A DNA stretch of 15,216 nucleotides from UBA2289 sp041677365 (GCA_041677365.1 JBAYQC010000022.1:1-15216); one strand, 5' to 3'; positions 6,918 to 14,571 are shown, counted from the first letter of the stretch. Notes: generated by a model not told the origin, from the letters alone. Program-made: numbers and translations.

Positions 6918-6946
6918 TTGACTTATATGTGGTTAAAGAGTATAAT
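6918..6946 (+). promoter_or_regulatory. Promoter of the glyS-dnaG-rpoD-trmK-nif3 operon
   Basis: TTGACT (6918-6923) and a perfect TATAAT (6941-6946) stand 17 nt apart, the best sigma-A-type promoter in the window. The leader to the glyS start is only about 33 nt. That is too short for a T-box riboswitch, the usual control for aminoacyl-tRNA synthetase genes in Bacillota. Confidence 0.83.
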
Positions 6947-6985
6947 TAAACTGAGTTAGTATGCTAAAATTTGGAGGAATTTGCT

Positions 6986-8359
6986 TTGAAATATACAATA
7001 GAACAGTTAAATGTTTATGCGAAAAGATACGGATTTGTCTACCAAGGTTCAGAAATCTATGGAGGCTTAGCTAATACATGGGATTACGGTCCGTTAGGTG
7101 TTAGTCTTAAAAATAATCTAAAAAAATTATGGTGGAAACGCTTTGTTGATAATAATAAATATAATGTGGGGATTGATTCCTCCATTCTTTTAAATCCAAA
7201 GACTTGGGAAGCTACTGGACATGTTAATGGTTTTAAAGATCCTTTAATGGATTGTAAAATATGTAAAACTAGACATAGAGCGGATAACTTGATTGCCCAA
7301 GCTACTAAGAACACTGTCGACGCTGATGGTTGGGATTATCAAAAGATGTATGATTACATTATTGATAACAAAATCAAATGTCCTAACTGTGGTGGTTTTG
7401 ATTATACAGAAATCAGAGAGTTTAACCTGATGTTTAAGACCTCTCAAGGTGTAACAACTGACAGTAATAACGAAATATATTTACGACCAGAAACAGCACA
7501 GGGTATATTTTTAAACTTTAAAAATGTAGTTAGAACTTCTAGAAAAAAGGTTCCTTTTGGAATTGGCCAAATAGGTAAATCTTTCCGTAATGAAATCACT
7601 CCGGGAAACTTTATTTTTAGAACTAGAGAGTTTGAGCAAATGGAACTTGAATTTTTCTGTGTTCCCGGTACAGAAATTGAATGGTTCAATTACTGGAAAA
7701 GCTATGCAAATGATTTTTTAGTTGAAGTAGGATTAAAACCAGAAAGCTTGAAATTTTATGATCACCCTAAAGAAAAATTGTCATTTTACTCAAATGCTAC
7801 TACTGATATTCTTTATGAGTTTCCTTGGGGATTCGATGAATTGTGGGGTATAGCTTCTAGAACTGATTATGATTTATTGCAACATCAGAAATACTCAGGT
7901 GAAAATTTGGAATATCTTGATCCAAATACTAATGAAAGTTATTTGCCATATACAATCGAACCGTCCTTAGGTGTAGAAAGATTATTTTTAGCAGTTTTAC
8001 TCGATAATTTGGAAGAGGAAGAATTACCAAATAATGAAACAAGAACCCTGCTTAAAATCAATAAGGAATTAGCTCCATTCCAAGTCAATGTTTTACCTTT
8101 AGTAAAAAAATATCATTCTGAAAAAGCTGAAGAAGTATACGAGATACTGCTTAAAGAATTTACTGCCTTTTATGACGAAGCTGGAAACATCGGTAGAAGA
8201 TATCGAAGAGCAGATGCAATTGGAACACCCTATTGCGTAACTATCGATGATGAAAGTCTAGAAAACAATACTGTTACAATTAGAGAGCGTGATTCAATGG
8301 AACAGATAAGGCTAAACATATCTGATCTTAATGAATACTTAAACAAAGCATTCAAATAA
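6986..8359 (+). CDS. glyS: Glycine--tRNA ligase, single-chain (alpha2) type
   Basis: This class II synthetase charges tRNA-Gly. It is the homodimeric form of about 460 residues (457 here), not the alpha2beta2 GlyQ/GlyS pair found at this locus in Bacillus. Conserved blocks are YGGLANTWDYGPLG (25-38), EIYLRPETAQGIFLNF (163-178), FGIGQIGKSFRNEITPGN (191-208) as class II motif 2, FEQMELEFF, and TIEPSLGVERLFL (323-335) as motif 3. Cys90, Cys93, Cys132 and Cys135 form two CxxC pairs, probably a zinc site. The anticodon-binding domain covers roughly 365-457. The start is TTG at 6986, seven bases after GGAGGA (6973-6978). A TTG at 6971 overlaps that site and is rejected. It is the first gene of the operon, 21 bp before dnaG. 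Confidence 0.96.
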   Translation: MKYTIEQLNVYAKRYGFVYQGSEIYGGLANTWDYGPLGVSLKNNLKKLWWKRFVDNNKYNVGIDSSILLNPKTWEATGHVNGFKDPLMDCKICKTRHRADNLIAQATKNTVDADGWDYQKMYDYIIDNKIKCPNCGGFDYTEIREFNLMFKTSQGVTTDSNNEIYLRPETAQGIFLNFKNVVRTSRKKVPFGIGQIGKSFRNEITPGNFIFRTREFEQMELEFFCVPGTEIEWFNYWKSYANDFLVEVGLKPESLKFYDHPKEKLSFYSNATTDILYEFPWGFDELWGIASRTDYDLLQHQKYSGENLEYLDPNTNESYLPYTIEPSLGVERLFLAVLLDNLEEEELPNNETRTLLKINKELAPFQVNVLPLVKKYHSEKAEEVYEILLKEFTAFYDEAGNIGRRYRRADAIGTPYCVTIDDESLENNTVTIRERDSMEQIRLNISDLNEYLNKAFK

Positions 8360-8380
8360 AAATATTGAAAGGGTTTATTA

Positions 8381-10192
8381 ATGCCAAAGATTAGTCCGGA
8401 TAAAGTTGAAGAAATCATCCAAGCTGCTGATATAGTGGATGTAATATCTGAATATGTGGCGTTACAACCAGCGGGCAAAAGCATGAAGGGTCTTTGCCCT
8501 TTTCATAGTGAAAAAACACCATCATTTAGTGTCAGTAAAGAAAGACAAATATTTAATTGTTTTGGGTGCGGTGAGAAAGGTGGAGTAGTTCAGTTTATAT
8601 CGAAATACAAACATCTCGATTACTGGGAATCTCTAAGGTTCTTAGCAGATAAATACCGCATTACTATAGATAATGATGACTTTATCCAAGCGCAAGACAC
8701 TTCAAAAAGATACTTTCAAATTAATGATTTAGCAAAGCAATTTTATAATTTGCAGTTATTAAATTTAGAGACTGGAAAAAACGCTTTAGAATATTTAAAA
8801 TCTAGAGGGTTTGACGAGTTAACTTTGAACAATTTTGAAGTCGGTTATGCTCCGAAAAAACGTGATGCACTCTGGGAAAATCTTTCTAAGAATTACCATG
8901 ATTATGAACTTGTCAATCTAGGTTTGATTCAAAAACGCGCTAATGATTATTCTGACGTTTTCAATAACCGAATCATGTTTCCAATCAAGAATGAACAAGG
9001 TAAAGTAGTTGGTTTTTCCGGAAGAATCTTCGCGAAAGATGATTCGGGAGCTAAATATGTAAACTCAGCTCAGACTGAAACTTTTAAAAAATCTGATGTA
9101 TTATACAATTTAAACCGAGCTATACCAGCAATTAATCAAAGCAAACGAATCGTATTAATGGAAGGATTCTTTGATGTTATCAGCGCTTACCAGGCCGGTG
9201 TGTCAGAAGCCGTTTGTTCTATGGGGACAGCGTTAACCTTAAATCAAGCGCAGTTGATTAAAAAATATACCGATAATGTTGTCGTTTGTTATGATGGAGA
9301 TGAGGCGGGAATCAAAGCAGCTTATAAAGCTTTATTGCTGCTATCACAGGTTGGTCTAGAAGTAAAGATTGCTTTGATGCCAAATGGTATGGATCCTGAT
9401 GATTATATTCAAAAAGAATCAAAATCAGGATTTAGAAATATTCTCAAAAATCAACTTTTGGATCAATACGATTTCGTTTATGAGATTTTAGTTTCAAGAA
9501 AAGATTTATCGAAACCAATTGAGATTGAAAAGGCTAAATTAGCTTTATTTGATTTTCTGGATCGTAATGCAAGTTCAACAATCAGAGAGATTTATTTAAA
9601 GAAATTTGGAGTAGATACTTCAGTTAACTATGAGGATATTCTTGCTGATTATCACAGTTTTCAAATTGATAATGCCAAGTTGAAAAATATTCAAAAGCAA
9701 AAAGTTGTAAACTCGATTGAGTCAAAACCACAAATAACTAATAAAGCTTATGAAAAAGCAATGAAACAATTGATTAACTATTTTGCGGTTTTTGAAGAAG
9801 CAAGGGATATCATCGAAAGTAAAATCGATCATATTCGCTTCGAAAATAAACGATATCAAGAGTTCCTATTAGTGCTAGTAATGCTTTATAAAAGTAACAG
9901 AATCATCAATGAGGTTGAAATCAATAAGGAGTTTGCTGATTTAACCGATGAAGAATTATTACTTTTTAGACCAAGAAAAAATGCCGTTTATAATGAAAAA
10001 GAACTCAATGATTGCATCGAGACATTAATGATTAACAAATATGATTTCGAAGCAAAACAACTTTTTGAGGAAATTCGTAGCGGTATGTACTCGGGAGTAG
10101 AACTTGAAAATAAACAAAGACGCTTCCAAGAATTACAGAATTATAAAATCATAATTAGGAGGAATAGAAATGTCAAAAAAACAAATAATTGA
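8381..10192 (+). CDS. dnaG: DNA primase
   Basis: The 603-residue primase makes RNA primers at the replication fork. The N-terminal CHC2 zinc finger is Cys39, His42, Cys60 and Cys63 (LCPFHSEKTPSFS ... NCFGCGEKGG). The catalytic core has the RNA-polymerase basic segment around 200-245 (NRIMFPIKNEQGKVVGFSGR). The TOPRIM fold follows with Glu261 in MEGFFDVISAYQAG, Asp305 and Asp307 in YDGDEAG, and MDPDDYI near 337-343. A C-terminal DnaB-helicase-interacting helical region of about 150 residues completes it. Length is normal. The ATG at 8381 is preceded by GAAAGGG (8367-8373). The 3' end overlaps rpoD by 23 bp in another frame. This is the classic macromolecular-synthesis arrangement dnaG-rpoD. 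Confidence 0.98.
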   Translation: MPKISPDKVEEIIQAADIVDVISEYVALQPAGKSMKGLCPFHSEKTPSFSVSKERQIFNCFGCGEKGGVVQFISKYKHLDYWESLRFLADKYRITIDNDDFIQAQDTSKRYFQINDLAKQFYNLQLLNLETGKNALEYLKSRGFDELTLNNFEVGYAPKKRDALWENLSKNYHDYELVNLGLIQKRANDYSDVFNNRIMFPIKNEQGKVVGFSGRIFAKDDSGAKYVNSAQTETFKKSDVLYNLNRAIPAINQSKRIVLMEGFFDVISAYQAGVSEAVCSMGTALTLNQAQLIKKYTDNVVVCYDGDEAGIKAAYKALLLLSQVGLEVKIALMPNGMDPDDYIQKESKSGFRNILKNQLLDQYDFVYEILVSRKDLSKPIEIEKAKLALFDFLDRNASSTIREIYLKKFGVDTSVNYEDILADYHSFQIDNAKLKNIQKQKVVNSIESKPQITNKAYEKAMKQLINYFAVFEEARDIIESKIDHIRFENKRYQEFLLVLVMLYKSNRIINEVEINKEFADLTDEELLLFRPRKNAVYNEKELNDCIETLMINKYDFEAKQLFEEIRSGMYSGVELENKQRRFQELQNYKIIIRRNRNVKKTNN

Positions 10193-11417
10193 GAGACTTT
10201 TAGCAATTTATCAAGAAAATGATGAACTTACTGCTAAGGATATTTTTGGTGAGGTTAGACTAGAAGATGAAGCTTTTGGTGATGTCATCAAGGATTTAGC
10301 AAGCAGAGGTATTCTTCCTGATGATATATTTAAGTTTTTGAAAAAAGATAGTGGTAAAATCAGTTTAGATGAATTAAGTGATGAAGATATCAAACCGGGT
10401 GATATTGATATCATGAGAGATTACTCTGATGAAATCAAAGAAGAATTAATGCGTGATAAAGTCTTTGATGCGAATGTATCAATTAAAGTTGATGACCCGG
10501 TTAAAATGTATCTAAAAGAAATCGGTAGAGTTGATCTTTTAACTGGTGAAGAAGAGTATGAATTAGCAACTTTAATCGACCGGGCAAAAAAGGTGAGAGA
10601 AGAATATGATCACCGTTTTGAAGTTGGCGATGAAATAACACCTGAAGAGATTGCTGAATATCAAGAAATCTTTAAAAAAGGCGAGATCTCAAGTCAAAAG
10701 CTGATTGAAGCTAACTTGCGTTTGGTTGTATCGATTGCAAAAAAATACATTAACCGTGGTTTACAGTTTCTTGACTTAATCCAAGAAGGAAATATGGGAT
10801 TAATGAAGGCAGTTGGTAAATTTGACTATACCAAAGGTTATAAATTTTCCACTTATGCAACTTGGTGGATTAGACAAGCTATAACAAGGGCAATTGCCGA
10901 CCAAGCAAGAACAATTAGAATTCCGGTTCACATGGTAGAAACCATCAATAAAATGGTAAGAACTCAAAGAACTTTAACTCAAGAACTAGAAAGAGAACCA
11001 ACTCCAGAAGAAGTGGCAGAAAGAATGGGTATTTCTGTTGATAGAGTCCAAAGCATCCAAAAAACTGCTCAAGAGCCAATTTCTTTAGAAAAACCAGTAG
11101 GTGAAGAAGAAGACTCTAGTTTAGGAGATTTTATTCCAGATAACGATATCTTGACACCTTATGAGTTTACTTCTAAGGAAATGTTAAAACGGGAGTTAGA
11201 TGCTGCTTTAGAGACATTGACAGATCGTGAAGAAAAAGTCTTAAGAATGCGCTTTGGATTGTTAGATGGTAAGAGCAGAACTTTAGAGGAAGTTGGCAAG
11301 GAATTTAATGTAACTAGAGAGAGAATTCGTCAAATTGAAGCTAAGGCAATTAGAAAATTAAGAAGTCCAAATCGTTCAAAGAAGTTAAAAGATTTTCATA
11401 GTGGTTCTAATCAATGA
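10170..11417 (+). CDS. rpoD: RNA polymerase primary sigma factor (SigA/RpoD)
   Basis: This is the housekeeping sigma factor, 415 residues. The acidic N-terminus (1 to about 100) is region 1.1-like. Region 1.2 begins at VDDPVKMYLKEIGRVDLL (107-124). Region 2, including the -10 recognition helix, covers about 178-250 with FSTYATWWIRQAITRAIADQ. Region 3 covers about 255-330 with TPEEVAERMGISVDRVQ. Region 4 is LTDREEKVLRMRFGLLDG ... TLEEVGKEFNVTRERIRQIE, ending in the -35-binding helix. Intact regions 2.4 and 4.2 agree with the TTGACA/TATAAT-like promoters seen here. The ATG at 10170 follows AGGAGG (10157-10162) within the dnaG coding end. The stop TGA overlaps the trmK start (ATGA). Confidence 0.98.
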   Translation: MSKKQIIERLLAIYQENDELTAKDIFGEVRLEDEAFGDVIKDLASRGILPDDIFKFLKKDSGKISLDELSDEDIKPGDIDIMRDYSDEIKEELMRDKVFDANVSIKVDDPVKMYLKEIGRVDLLTGEEEYELATLIDRAKKVREEYDHRFEVGDEITPEEIAEYQEIFKKGEISSQKLIEANLRLVVSIAKKYINRGLQFLDLIQEGNMGLMKAVGKFDYTKGYKFSTYATWWIRQAITRAIADQARTIRIPVHMVETINKMVRTQRTLTQELEREPTPEEVAERMGISVDRVQSIQKTAQEPISLEKPVGEEEDSSLGDFIPDNDILTPYEFTSKEMLKRELDAALETLTDREEKVLRMRFGLLDGKSRTLEEVGKEFNVTRERIRQIEAKAIRKLRSPNRSKKLKDFHSGSNQ

Positions 11418-12064
11418 AATCAGAAAGACTAGTTAAAGCCGCTAATTATATTGAGGGTTTTAATTGTTTGGCTGATTGTGGAACTGACCATGGATATTTA
11501 CCAATATATTGTATTGAAAAAAATTACATAAAAAGAGCTTTTGCCTCAGATAAGAATTTAGGCCCTTTAAAGAATGCGAGTATTAACATAAAAAAAGCTA
11601 ATCTTAATGAAAAGATTACCCTTGTTCATGAGGCAGGGCTGAATTATTTAAGCAGTGATGTCGATGTTGTTTCCATCTTAGGGATGGGTGGAAGATTAAT
11701 TTCAACTATCCTTGATGAAGCAAATTTAACTCATGTTAAACGCTTGGTGTTAATCGCTAACTCTGAACAATCAATCTTAAGGGATTTTTTAGAAAAAAAT
11801 AATTGGAAGATTATTGCTGAAGAGTTGATTAAAGAACGAAAAAAGTACTATCAATTAATAGTTTTAGAAAAAGGAAAAATGCATTTAACACAAATCGAGA
11901 AAGAATTTGGTCCCTTGATAATAAATGAAAACTCTTCAGTTTTTAAAGAAATGATTCTAACTTTATTGTCCAAACTAAAAGTTGGCGTAAAACAAGCGAA
12001 AAAGGTTGAAGATATCAAAATTATTAATGAACGAATTAAAAGTTTAGAGGAGGTTATTAAGTGA
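11414..12064 (+). CDS. trmK: tRNA (adenine-22-N1)-methyltransferase TrmK
   Basis: This 216-residue Rossmann-fold methyltransferase makes m1A22 in bacterial tRNAs, mainly tRNA-Ser and tRNA-Leu types. The SAM-binding motif I is CLADCGTDHGYLPIYCIE (18-35), followed by AFASDKNLGPLKNA (42-55) and VVSILGMGGRLISTIL (85-100), the TrmK/COG2384 pattern. The lysine-rich C-terminal region from about 170 is the usual coiled-coil extension. The common 'LQPN' after the GMGG block reads LIANSEQ here, a local divergence. The start ATG overlaps the rpoD stop by four bases. The stop overlaps the GTG of the next gene, so translation is coupled through rpoD, trmK and nif3. The rpoD-trmK-nif3 order matches Bacillus sigA-yqfN-yqfO. 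Confidence 0.94.
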   Translation: MKSERLVKAANYIEGFNCLADCGTDHGYLPIYCIEKNYIKRAFASDKNLGPLKNASINIKKANLNEKITLVHEAGLNYLSSDVDVVSILGMGGRLISTILDEANLTHVKRLVLIANSEQSILRDFLEKNNWKIIAEELIKERKKYYQLIVLEKGKMHLTQIEKEFGPLIINENSSVFKEMILTLLSKLKVGVKQAKKVEDIKIINERIKSLEEVIK

Positions 12065-12825
12065 ACTTAGTTGAAATAATAAGATATTTTGAAAATAAAT
12101 TTCCCCGAGAATTAGCCTATGAATGGGATAATGTTGGGATTCAAGTCGGGACTTTAAACCTACCAGCAAAAAAGGTTTTAATTACCTTAGATATCACCAA
12201 AGAAGTGGTTAAAGAAGCGATTGAAAACAAAGTTAATCTAATTATTTCTCATCATCCCTTATTGTTTAATCCTTTAGATAAAATAATTTTTGATACACCT
12301 CGAGGCTGGATAATTAAGAATCTTATCAAACACAATATAACCGTTTATTCAGCACATACAAATTATGATTTGGCTGAAGGTGGAATGAATGATGAGTTTG
12401 CGAGAATATTTAATCTAAATAATATTAGTCTTTTAGATGAAATCGATGGGATTGGTAGATATGGAGATATTGAACCGATATCTACATTAGATTTTATCGA
12501 AGTAGTAAAACATAAATTAGAGATTGATACCGTAAAAATCATCGGTAGATATGATCGATTAATCAAACGTGTAGGAATTTCTGGAGGTTCAGGCTCTAAG
12601 CATATGTACCAAGCTAAAATGCGAGGGTGTGACATTTATTTAACTGGAGATGTGACTTATCATGCAGCAATAGATGCTGAACAATCGGGAATAACTGTCT
12701 TAGATATTGGACATCACGCCGAAAAAATATTTGTAAAAGCGATAAAAAATTTCTTAGAACCAGAATTTAAAGATGTAGAGTTTATTTGTTCTAAGATAGA
12801 TACAAATCCATATAAAAATATTTAA
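12061..12825 (+). CDS. NIF3/YbgI-family dinuclear metal protein (GTP cyclohydrolase 1 type 2-like)
   Basis: This 254-residue NIF3-family protein has probable di-metal ligands His64 and His65 (SHHPLLF), Asp103 (SAHTNYD), and His218 and Glu221 in LDIGHHAEK, as in E. coli YbgI. GDVTYHAAIDAEQSG (196-210) is also characteristic. The family is annotated by homology as GTP cyclohydrolase 1 type 2, but the cellular role is poorly settled. At 254 residues it is the short form. Bacillus YqfO, at the same chromosomal position, has an extra central PII-like domain that is missing here. The start is GTG at 12061 after GAGGAGG (12047-12053), overlapping the trmK stop. It closes the glyS-rpoD operon, with a strong terminator one base after the stop begins. 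Confidence 0.92.
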   Translation: MNLVEIIRYFENKFPRELAYEWDNVGIQVGTLNLPAKKVLITLDITKEVVKEAIENKVNLIISHHPLLFNPLDKIIFDTPRGWIIKNLIKHNITVYSAHTNYDLAEGGMNDEFARIFNLNNISLLDEIDGIGRYGDIEPISTLDFIEVVKHKLEIDTVKIIGRYDRLIKRVGISGGSGSKHMYQAKMRGCDIYLTGDVTYHAAIDAEQSGITVLDIGHHAEKIFVKAIKNFLEPEFKDVEFICSKIDTNPYKNI

Positions 12826-12846
12826 AGAGCTTTTTGCTCTTTTTTT
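12824..12846 (+). terminator. Intrinsic terminator of the glyS-nif3 operon
   Basis: AAAGAGC (12824-12830) pairs perfectly with GCTCTTT (12836-12842) across a TTTTT loop and continues into TTTT. It overlaps the nif3 stop codon and sits just before the degV promoter. Confidence 0.85.
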
Positions 12847-12847
12847 C

Positions 12848-12876
12848 TTGCTAAGTAAACGATACTGTGATACAAT
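12848..12876 (+). promoter_or_regulatory. Promoter of the degV-fabT operon
   Basis: TTGCTA (12848-12853) and TACAAT (12871-12876) are 17 nt apart, and TG at 12868-12869 makes an extended -10 (TGATACAAT). The leader to the degV ATG is about 48 nt and contains a palindrome over the expected transcription start. Confidence 0.72.
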
Positions 12877-12880
12877 ATGT

Positions 12881-12893
12881 TTTGAAGTTCAAA
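12881..12893. promoter_or_regulatory. Candidate FabT operator (autoregulatory)
   Basis: TTTGAAGTTCAAA is a perfect 13-bp palindrome centred on G12887, with the TTTGA-N3-TCAAA layout of FabT boxes. It lies 5-17 bases after the -10 hexamer, covering the likely transcription start of the operon that encodes the FabT-like regulator itself. FabT is known to repress its own gene in streptococci and lactococci. Binding here is inferred. Confidence 0.5.
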
Positions 12894-12930
12894 TAATTTT
12901 ATATTAAAACAAATAACTAGAGGTGAAATA

Positions 12931-13773
12931 ATGAAAATTGGTGTTGCAGTATGTGGAAATTCAGGTATTGATTATTTAGTTCATGATAAAGAAATCAGAG
13001 TATTTAGATCTTTATTGAATATCGAAAAAGAAGAATATGAAGATTTTATTGAAATCTCCAGTGATGAATTTTATCAGAAATTAGATAAAAATCCGGATTT
13101 AGATATTTCAACAGCACAAACTTCTACAGGTAAGATTTTAGAAATGTATGAAGAGATGAAACAAGCAGGCTATGATCAGTTATTGGTTATTACGATTTCA
13201 AAAGCTTTGAGTGGAACTTATCAAAATGCTGTGTTAGCCGCTAAGATGATTGATATTGATGTTGTTGTCTATGATTCTTTCTCACTCACATATATTGAAG
13301 CGTTAATGGCCATAACAGCGAAAAAAATGGCTGATAACAATAAAACAATGGCTGAAATTTTAAAAGAACTAGATCGAATTAAAGAACACAACCATGTATA
13401 TATTACCGTTGACACTTTAAAATATTTAATCAAAAATGGTCGTTTATCAAATGTTGCTGGCGCTATCGGTTCATTACTTAAACTTAGACCATTGTTGCAT
13501 TTAAGTAAAGCTGGAAAAGTTGAAACAATCACAAAAGTAAGAACAACTGCTAAAGCTCAAGAGGAATTAAAAAAGCGCTTCTTGGCAGAAGTCGCTGGTA
13601 AAAATGTTACCGCCTTTATTGTTTATACAAACAATATGGCGAAGATGTTAGATTTAAAAGATGAACTGGAAGAAAAAGGACTCGAAAACATATTGTTGAT
13701 TCCTTTAACACCGGTTGTTGGCTGTCATGCCGGTCCAGGAACAATGGGAGTGGGTTATATTGAAAAAGTATAG
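12931..13773 (+). CDS. DegV/FakB-family fatty-acid-binding protein
   Basis: This 280-residue cytoplasmic protein belongs to the DegV family. Members such as Staphylococcus FakB hold a fatty acid while the kinase FakA phosphorylates it to acyl-phosphate. Family marks are DISTAQTSTGKILEMYEEM (58-76), LLVITISKALSGTYQNA (84-100), KNGRLSNVAGAIGSLLKLRP (168-187) and GCHAGPGTMGVGYI (264-277). Thr61, Ser94 and His266 fall where FakB proteins contact the carboxylate, as I recall. The N-terminal 'TDSTxDLP' of typical members is altered to AVCGNSGIDYL. AGAGGTG (12919-12925) precedes the ATG. The 3' end overlaps the fabT-like gene by 14 bp. No fakA gene is in the window. Linkage to FabT and nearby PlsY supports a role in feeding fatty acids into phospholipid. 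Confidence 0.9.
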   Translation: MKIGVAVCGNSGIDYLVHDKEIRVFRSLLNIEKEEYEDFIEISSDEFYQKLDKNPDLDISTAQTSTGKILEMYEEMKQAGYDQLLVITISKALSGTYQNAVLAAKMIDIDVVVYDSFSLTYIEALMAITAKKMADNNKTMAEILKELDRIKEHNHVYITVDTLKYLIKNGRLSNVAGAIGSLLKLRPLLHLSKAGKVETITKVRTTAKAQEELKKRFLAEVAGKNVTAFIVYTNNMAKMLDLKDELEEKGLENILLIPLTPVVGCHAGPGTMGVGYIEKV

Positions 13774-14206
13774 TCATCAGGAAGCTAGAAGTATAATAAA
13801 TGAACTTCTAGTTGAGATTTTCAATCGTATTTTAGCAATTGAAGGTCAGAACTTAAAAGATAAAGGAATAAAACTCTCAATGAGTGAAGTTCATGTTTTG
13901 GAAGCAATCGAAACCCAAAGTGAACCGACCATGTCAAATATCGCTAGAAAATTAGGGATTACAATTGGTTCTTTAACGACGGCAATTAACACCCTTTATC
14001 AAAAAGGATATGTAGATAGAAAACGCGATCAAGAAGATCGTCGTAAAGTATATATTAGCAATCTAGATAAAGCTAAAAAAGTTTTAGTGGAGCATGATAA
14101 GTTCCACGAAGAAATGATTGATTCAGTATTTGAAGATTTAGAAATCGAAAAGGATGAGCTGTTAATTGAATCCTTAGAAAAACTCTCCTCTTATTTCAAA
14201 AAATAG
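13760..14206 (+). CDS. fabT: MarR-family regulator, FabT-like repressor of fatty-acid synthesis genes
   Basis: This 148-residue winged-helix dimer has the winged helix at about 44-100: EVHVLEAIETQSEPTMSN, IARKLGITIGSLTTAINTLY as the recognition region, then the wing RKRDQEDRRKVYIS. The N-terminal NELLVEIFNRILAIEGQNL and the C-terminal EHDKFHEEMIDSVFEDL closely resemble FabT of streptococci and lactococci. FabT represses fab genes, using acyl-ACP as co-repressor. The start is probably TTG at 13760, behind GGGAGTGGG and overlapping degV by 14 bp. An in-frame ATG at 13715 would add 15 residues and lacks a ribosome binding site. FabT-like palindromes at 12881-12893 and 2141-2160 support the assignment. 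Assignment to MarR is certain; to FabT, likely. Confidence 0.82.
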   Translation: MKKYSHQEARSIINELLVEIFNRILAIEGQNLKDKGIKLSMSEVHVLEAIETQSEPTMSNIARKLGITIGSLTTAINTLYQKGYVDRKRDQEDRRKVYISNLDKAKKVLVEHDKFHEEMIDSVFEDLEIEKDELLIESLEKLSSYFKK

Positions 14207-14213
14207 CACCAAC

Positions 14214-14243
14214 AAAAAAATAGCGGATTATCCGCTATTTTTT
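14214..14243. terminator. Bidirectional terminator between fabT and the ferredoxin gene
   Basis: A near-perfect hairpin: AAAAAATAGCGGA (14215-14227), loop TTA, TCCGCTATTTTTT (14231-14243). The A-run and T-run flank the GC-rich core symmetrically, so it terminates both strands. It lies 8 nt after the fabT stop and directly after the ferredoxin stop on the other strand. Confidence 0.93.
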
Positions 14244-14244
14244 G

Positions 14245-14415
14245 TTAGTCAGCTACAACGATGCAGTCAACTGGGCAATTTGTTTCGCAAATACCGCAAT
14301 CGATGCAAGCATCTTGATCAATTACGTAGATATCTCCTTCAGAGATACAATCTACTGGACAGTTTTCCTTGCAAGTACCACAAGCGATACAAGTATCTAA
14401 GATAACTCTAGGCAT
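14245..14415 (-). CDS. 2[4Fe-4S] ferredoxin
   Basis: This small 56-residue electron carrier is of the clostridial type. Two cluster motifs are complete: Cys9, Cys12, Cys15, Cys19 (CIACGTCKENCP) and Cys37, Cys40, Cys43, Cys47 (CIDCGICETNCP). The halves are an obvious internal duplication. Each final cysteine is followed by PVDCI, placing an extra cysteine (Cys23 and Cys51) four residues later, where simple 8Fe ferredoxins usually have alanine. Such 'CPVDC' is familiar from 7Fe ferredoxins, so an oxygen-sensitive or convertible cluster is possible. The start ATG (14413-14415) follows a perfect AGGAGG (minus strand, 14423-14428) by seven bases. It is transcribed alone, so the redox partner is not evident here. 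Confidence 0.95.
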   Translation of the reverse strand: MPRVILDTCIACGTCKENCPVDCISEGDIYVIDQDACIDCGICETNCPVDCIVVAD

Positions 14416-14453
14416 GGTAAATCCTCCTTATAAAGACTTTTATATACAGTAAT

Positions 14454-14482
14454 ATATTAACAATTATTATTAGATTTGTAAA
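14454..14482 (-). promoter_or_regulatory. Promoter of the ferredoxin gene
   Basis: On the minus strand TTTACA (14477-14482) and TAATAT (14454-14459) are 17 nt apart, with a TG one base upstream of the -10 (TGTTAATAT). The leader to the ATG is about 32 nt. The region is very AT-rich, so alternative -10 boxes nearby cannot be excluded. Confidence 0.5.
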
Positions 14483-14517
14483 TAAGAAAAATAAATTTTT
14501 CCAAAGAAAGATATTTC

Positions 14518-14546
14518 TTGAATATGCAAGCTATATTTGGTAAAAT
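14518..14546 (+). promoter_or_regulatory. Promoter of yneF
   Basis: TTGAAT (14518-14523) and TAAAAT (14541-14546) with a 17-nt spacer lie 25 nt before the yneF start. It is divergent from the ferredoxin promoter, whose -35 is about 35 bp away. Confidence 0.6.
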
Positions 14547-14571
14547 GTTTATGTTAACTAAAGGAGTGTGA

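Noticed and set aside
6947..6985. Possible T-box riboswitch before glyS
   Set aside because: The leader between the clear promoter and the start codon is only about 33 nt, far too short for a T-box.
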